DNA of 64,000 bases from DASWJZ01 sp963805325. Its GTDB lineage: Bacteria; Pseudomonadota; Alphaproteobacteria; Rhizobiales; Afifellaceae. Location of the stretch: NCBI GenBank assembly GCA_963805325.1, contig CAWDTS010000022.1:372001-436000 (forward strand). Direction: 5' to 3'. The notes beneath the pieces are model-generated. The model saw only the letters and a program-made list of their open reading frames with translations, was not told the DNA's origin and did not search any database. Made by a program: the position numbers and the translations under genes. Below are positions 60,679 to 64,000 of the stretch, one piece after another (within the stretch, counting starts at the first letter, position 1; the number at the start of each line of letters is the position of its first letter).

Positions 60679-61467
60679 ATGAGCGAGGCAGCGGCGGCGT
60701 TCAACGACGGGAAGGCCTATGAGCGGATGATGGGCCGCTGGAGCCGCATTGCCGGTGTGTCCTTCCTCGATTGGCTCGCCGCGCCGAAGAATCTCGCGTG
60801 GCTCGATGTCGGTTGCGGAAACGGCGCCTTCACGGAAGAGCTGATCGCGTGCGCGGCACCGAGGTCCGTCATGGCGATCGACCCCGCGGAAGGCCAGCTT
60901 GCCTACGCGCGCGAACGGGAAGGCGCGCGAATGGCGGAGTTTCGTCTCGGCGACGCTCAGTCGCTGCCGTTCGAACAGGATAGCTTCGACTCCGCGGTCA
61001 TGGCGCTGGTGATATCGTTCGTGGAGGAACCCCAGAAGGCAGTCGATGAGATGGCGCGCGTGGTGCGGCCGGGCGGGTTGGTGTCCACCTATGTGTGGGA
61101 CCTTCTCGGCGGCGGCGTTCCTCTGAAGCCGCTCTACGCCGCCTTCGTTTCGCTCGGCTTCGGCGAGCCCGCACGCCAGTCCGCTGCCGCGTCAAAGCTC
61201 GGCGCCATGCGGGAGCTGTGGGAGAAGGCCGGTTTGAGGGAGATCGAGACCTGCGAGATCACGGTCCCCGTCCGCTTCGACGATTTCGACGACTTCTGGG
61301 AATCGAATACGGCGCCGATCGGCCTGCCAGGCAAGATGCTCAAAGCGATGTCGGACGGGGATCGTGATGCGCTGCGACGGCATCTTCGTGAGTCCCTGCC
61401 GATCGATGCGGACGGCGGCATTTCCTACGAGGCGCGCGCCAATGCCGTAAAGGGGAAGGTGGCGTGA
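60679..61467 (+). CDS. Class I SAM-dependent methyltransferase
   Basis: A 262-residue methyltransferase of the UbiE-like type. Motif I is LDVGCGNGAFTEEL, then DPAEGQLAYA, GDAQSLPFEQDSFD, and MALVISFVEEP with EMARVVRPGGLVSTY. Substrate unknown. It stands alone on the plus strand between EVE and gpsA and ends 18 bases before a palindromic repeat. Confidence 0.88.
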   Translation: MSEAAAAFNDGKAYERMMGRWSRIAGVSFLDWLAAPKNLAWLDVGCGNGAFTEELIACAAPRSVMAIDPAEGQLAYAREREGARMAEFRLGDAQSLPFEQDSFDSAVMALVISFVEEPQKAVDEMARVVRPGGLVSTYVWDLLGGGVPLKPLYAAFVSLGFGEPARQSAAASKLGAMRELWEKAGLREIETCEITVPVRFDDFDDFWESNTAPIGLPGKMLKAMSDGDRDALRRHLRESLPIDADGGISYEARANAVKGKVA

Positions 61468-61485
61468 GCGGGCTGTCCGACGATT

Positions 61486-61534
61486 GAGCGTGATCTTGTC
61501 CGAAGGCCGGTTCTCACTTTTCGGGATCATGCTC
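61486..61534. repeat. Palindromic interspersed repeat (GAGCATGATC type)
   Basis: The 49 bases start GAGCGTGATCTTGTCCGAA and end CTTTTCGGGATCATGCTC, imperfectly complementary. Elements with these words are widespread between genes in Hyphomicrobiales. Its last two bases overlap the gpsA stop codon, so it may shape the shared 3' ends of gpsA and the methyltransferase gene. Confidence 0.8.
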
Positions 61535-62528
61535 ACTCTACCTCGGCCTTGAGCGGACGGCTGACAAGGCCGTCAATCGCGGCGTCAACGCTGATCGCGT
61601 CGTCGATGATGGCGGCAACGGCCGTGGTGATCGGCGCGTCGGCGTCGTGGCGGCGGGCAAGCTCGGCGGCGATCTTTGCCGTGTAGGCGCCTTCCACCAG
61701 TGGCATTCCCGTCACCAGAAGCTCGGCCGCATGGCGTCCTTCCCCGATCGCCATGCCGAAGGCGAGGTTGCGCGAGTGCCGGCTCGTCGCCGTCAGCACC
61801 AGGTCGCCGAGGCCGGAGAGGCCCATGAAGGTTTCTTGGCGCGCGCCGAGAGCCGTGCCGAGCCGCATCATCTCGGCAAGGCAACGGGCGATCAGCGAAG
61901 CGCGTGCGCTTTCGCCAAGCGCGCGGCCGGCGACGATGCCGGCGGCGATGGCGAAGACGTTCTTCAGCGCCCCGCCGAGCTCCACACCGGCAAGGTCGTC
62001 GCTGGCGTAGGGGCGGAAGCGGCCGCCCGCGAGCGCGCTCGAGAGCCGATGGGCGAGGTTCAGGTCGTCGGCCGCGATGGTGACGGCGGTCGGCAGGCCG
62101 CGCGCGATCTCCTCGGCGAAGCCGGGGCCGGAGAGCGCGGCCGGCAGCGCTTCCGGCATCAGCTCCGCGATGATCTCGCTTTGGAGAAGGCCGGTCTCCT
62201 GCTCGATCCCCTTGGCGCAGGCGAGGATCGGGATGTCCGGGGGGATGTCCGGTGCAAGCGCTTCAAGCACGCCGCGCGTTGCCTGCGAAGGAACCGCGAG
62301 GAGAGCGAGTTCCGCTTCGCGGAAGGCCTTCGAATCGGCGGTGACGGCGATCTCCGGCGGCAGAGTCGCGTCGCGAAGATAATGCAGGTTCTCGCGGCTG
62401 CGTCCGATCTCTTCGGCCAGGGTTGGGTTGCGCGCCCAAAGCGTCACGTCACGCCCGGCGCGTTGAGCTACGAGCGCCAGAGCCGTGCCGAACGCGCCCG
62501 CGCCGGCGATGACGAGGCGACCTGTCAC
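61533..62528 (-). CDS. gpsA: Glycerol-3-phosphate dehydrogenase [NAD(P)+]
   Basis: Makes sn-glycerol 3-phosphate for phospholipid synthesis; 331 residues. The dinucleotide motif is IAGAGAFGTALA, followed by the catalytic region VELGGALKNVFAIAAGI with lysine and GLSGLGDLVLTATS. The GTG start at 62528 overlaps the NUDIX stop as GTGA, which fixes the start and shows coupled translation. Member of a tsaD-NUDIX-gpsA operon. Confidence 0.95.
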   Translation of the reverse strand: MTGRLVIAGAGAFGTALALVAQRAGRDVTLWARNPTLAEEIGRSRENLHYLRDATLPPEIAVTADSKAFREAELALLAVPSQATRGVLEALAPDIPPDIPILACAKGIEQETGLLQSEIIAELMPEALPAALSGPGFAEEIARGLPTAVTIAADDLNLAHRLSSALAGGRFRPYASDDLAGVELGGALKNVFAIAAGIVAGRALGESARASLIARCLAEMMRLGTALGARQETFMGLSGLGDLVLTATSRHSRNLAFGMAIGEGRHAAELLVTGMPLVEGAYTAKIAAELARRHDADAPITTAVAAIIDDAISVDAAIDGLVSRPLKAEVE

Positions 62529-62998
62529 GATCCTTGCTCCTCGACAAGGCGTCGGCGAAGCTCCGGAAGCAGCGCGTCGAGGTGTGCGTGGAACGTCTCT
62601 GGCGGATCGTCGAGCCGATGCCAGGAGAACGCGAAGCGGATCGGCGGGCCGCCTTCTTCCGGCGTCGCTTCCATCGTCTCGAAGGTTTCCGGGTAGGAGC
62701 CTTGCAGCGTCAGATGAAAGAAGTGCCGCTCGTGGATGTGGTCGAAGCCGTCGGCGATACGCCGATGGGTGCAAGCGCCGAGCGGCGTCAGCTCGCCGGT
62801 CGCTGCCAGCCCTGTTTCTTCCGAAAACTCGCGGCGCGCCGCCGCATCGATCGCCTCGCCGTTGTCGACGGTGCCGCCCGGCGGCTGCCATCCGATTGCG
62901 GGATAATCGGGCTGCAGGAAGAGAAGCAGGCGGTCCCCACTCGTCGCATAGACGATGGCCTTGGTGCGCGGGCGCGGGACGGGGCGGGCGTCGCTCAT
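62525..62998 (-). CDS. NUDIX hydrolase
   Basis: A 157-residue pyrophosphohydrolase. The NUDIX box GTVDNGEAIDAAARREFSEE followed by TGL matches G-x5-E-x7-R-E-U-x-E-E-x-G-U exactly. The substrate is unknown; nucleoside diphosphate derivatives are typical. ATG overlaps the tsaD stop and its own stop overlaps gpsA, each by 4 bases, so all three are made together. Confidence 0.92.
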   Translation of the reverse strand: MSDARPVPRPRTKAIVYATSGDRLLLFLQPDYPAIGWQPPGGTVDNGEAIDAAARREFSEETGLAATGELTPLGACTHRRIADGFDHIHERHFFHLTLQGSYPETFETMEATPEEGGPPIRFAFSWHRLDDPPETFHAHLDALLPELRRRLVEEQGS

Positions 62999-64000
62999 GC
63001 CTTGGCCCCCTTGGCGCCGCCGCCGACCATCGGCACGGCCGCTGCGTCGAGCGGCCAGCGGGGACGCGCGGAAAGCTCGGTATCGGGCGCCAGGCCCGCC
63101 GCGAGGCGTTCCGCTCCGGCCCAGGCGATCATCGCGGCGTTGTCGGTGCAAAGCCGCAGCGGCGGCGCGACGAAGCGAACGCCCGCGTCGCGGCAAAGCG
63201 CCGTCAGTCGCGCGCGGATGCTTTCGTTCGCGGCGACGCCGCCGGCAACGACAAGCGCGGTCGGATCTTGCCCGACGATGTCGAGGAAGCGGTCGAGCGC
63301 GGCGCGGGTCCGGTCCTCGACCACGTCGACGGCCGCGGCCTGGAACGAAGCGGCGAGATCGGCGACGTCCTTGTCGCTGAGCGGCGCGATGCGCTCGGCC
63401 TCAATGCGCAGCGCCGTCTTCAATCCGGAGAAGGAGAAATCGCAGCCGGGCGCGCCTTTCATCGGACGCGGAAGCGCGAAGCGGGTCGGATCGCCGGAGC
63501 GTGCTGCGCGCTCAACGTTTGGCCCGCCTGGATAGGGGAGGCCGATGAGCTTCGCCGTCTTGTCGAAGGCCTCGCCGAGCGCGTCGTCGACCGTCGTGCC
63601 GAGCCGGCGGTAGCGGCCGACGCCTTCGACCGCGAGGAGCTGCGTGTGGCCGCCCGAGACAAGGAGCAGCAGATAAGGGAAGGGGAGCGCGTCGGTCAGC
63701 GTCGCGGTCAGCGCGTGGCCTTCAAGGTGGTTGAGCGGCAGAAGCGGCAAATGGCGCGCGGCGGCGATGCTACGGGCCGTCATCAGGCCGACCAGAAGCC
63801 CGCCGATCAGTCCAGGGCCGGCGGTGACAGCGATGGCGTCGAGGTCGTCGAGGCTTACGTACGCATTCTGAAGCGCGGCGCGGATTACCCCGTCGAGCGC
63901 CTCGACATGGGCGCGCGCTGCGATCTCCGGCACGACGCCGCCGAATGCGGCATGCTCCTCGATCTGGCTCAGCACGACGTCGGAGAGGATTTTTCCGGCT
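62995..64000 (-). CDS. tsaD: tRNA N6-threonylcarbamoyladenosine synthase TsaD (5' end outside window)
   Basis: Catalyses the last step of t6A37 tRNA modification together with TsaB and TsaE. About 335 residues are present; only the first part of the N-terminus is missing. Visible motifs are EIAARAHVE, the metal-binding LNHLEGH, LVSGGHTQL and ALVVAGGVAANESIR. Upstream codons read AGKILSDVVLSQ to the window edge. The stop overlaps the NUDIX start by 4 bases. Confidence 0.95.
   Translation of the reverse strand, partial: AGKILSDVVLSQIEEHAAFGGVVPEIAARAHVEALDGVIRAALQNAYVSLDDLDAIAVTAGPGLIGGLLVGLMTARSIAAARHLPLLPLNHLEGHALTATLTDALPFPYLLLLVSGGHTQLLAVEGVGRYRRLGTTVDDALGEAFDKTAKLIGLPYPGGPNVERAARSGDPTRFALPRPMKGAPGCDFSFSGLKTALRIEAERIAPLSDKDVADLAASFQAAAVDVVEDRTRAALDRFLDIVGQDPTALVVAGGVAANESIRARLTALCRDAGVRFVAPPLRLCTDNAAMIAWAGAERLAAGLAPDTELSARPRWPLDAAAVPMVGGGAKGAKA

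Overview
The window is GC-rich chromosomal DNA from an alphaproteobacterium, most likely of the order Hyphomicrobiales (Rhizobiales). Grounds: three small DUF1127 proteins, IalB, DUF1344, DUF2585, DUF1674 and Trm112 families, an alphaproteobacterial-type LexA box (GTTC-N7-GTTC) in front of dnaE2, and palindromic intergenic repeats of a type common in that order. No species can be named from the sequence alone.

Layout. 1-9.9 kb: start of leuS, yggS, a HerA-like ATPase, an L,D-transpeptidase, a response regulator paired with a cyclic-nucleotide-binding protein, xth, lolA and ftsK. 10-17.7 kb: the amtB-glnK nitrogen module with a sigma-54-like promoter, tesB, a UbiH/COQ6-type hydroxylase, two DUF1127 genes, Trm112, a LON-domain protein, ybbN, a prolyl-tRNA deacylase and tRNA-Gly(GCC). 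18-29.8 kb: a tight seven-gene redox operon, described below. 29.8-45 kb: a lytic transglycosylase fused to TPRs, small metabolic and stress genes, divergent lrp-type regulator and ald, SOS-controlled dnaE2, PilZ, an ECF sigma factor with a VWA protein, DUF2585, IalB and rlmN. 45-64 kb: housekeeping genes including purH, heparinase, rsmB, htpX, trxC, acs, rhomboid, EVE and a tsaD-NUDIX-gpsA operon whose genes overlap by 4 bases.

The most unusual part is the operon at 18.05-29.76 kb. It encodes three multiheme c-type cytochromes (5, 4 and 10 CXXCH motifs, 19 c-hemes in total), an outer-membrane beta-barrel, a membrane-anchored FAD/NAD(P)/2Fe-2S reductase, a fusion of two cyclic-nucleotide-binding-like domains to a four-cluster [4Fe-4S] ferredoxin, and a membrane cytochrome b with two H-x13-H pairs. 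Two of the cytochromes carry long glycine-rich linkers built on the same short D-x-[IL]-L motif, and the decaheme protein has a cysteine-rich N-terminal domain predicted to lie in the cytoplasm. The gene set suggests an electron route between cytoplasmic NAD(P)H, the inner membrane, the periplasm and the outer membrane. Direction and substrate cannot be read from the sequence.

Caution on quality: six otherwise intact conserved genes (HerA-like, ubi hydroxylase, transglycosylase-TPR, DUF2585, rlmN with three breaks, ASCH) and probably a seventh small DUF1127 gene are each broken by single-base insertions or one deletion. This pattern looks like uncorrected sequencing error rather than biological decay. 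The seven operon genes are free of such breaks.
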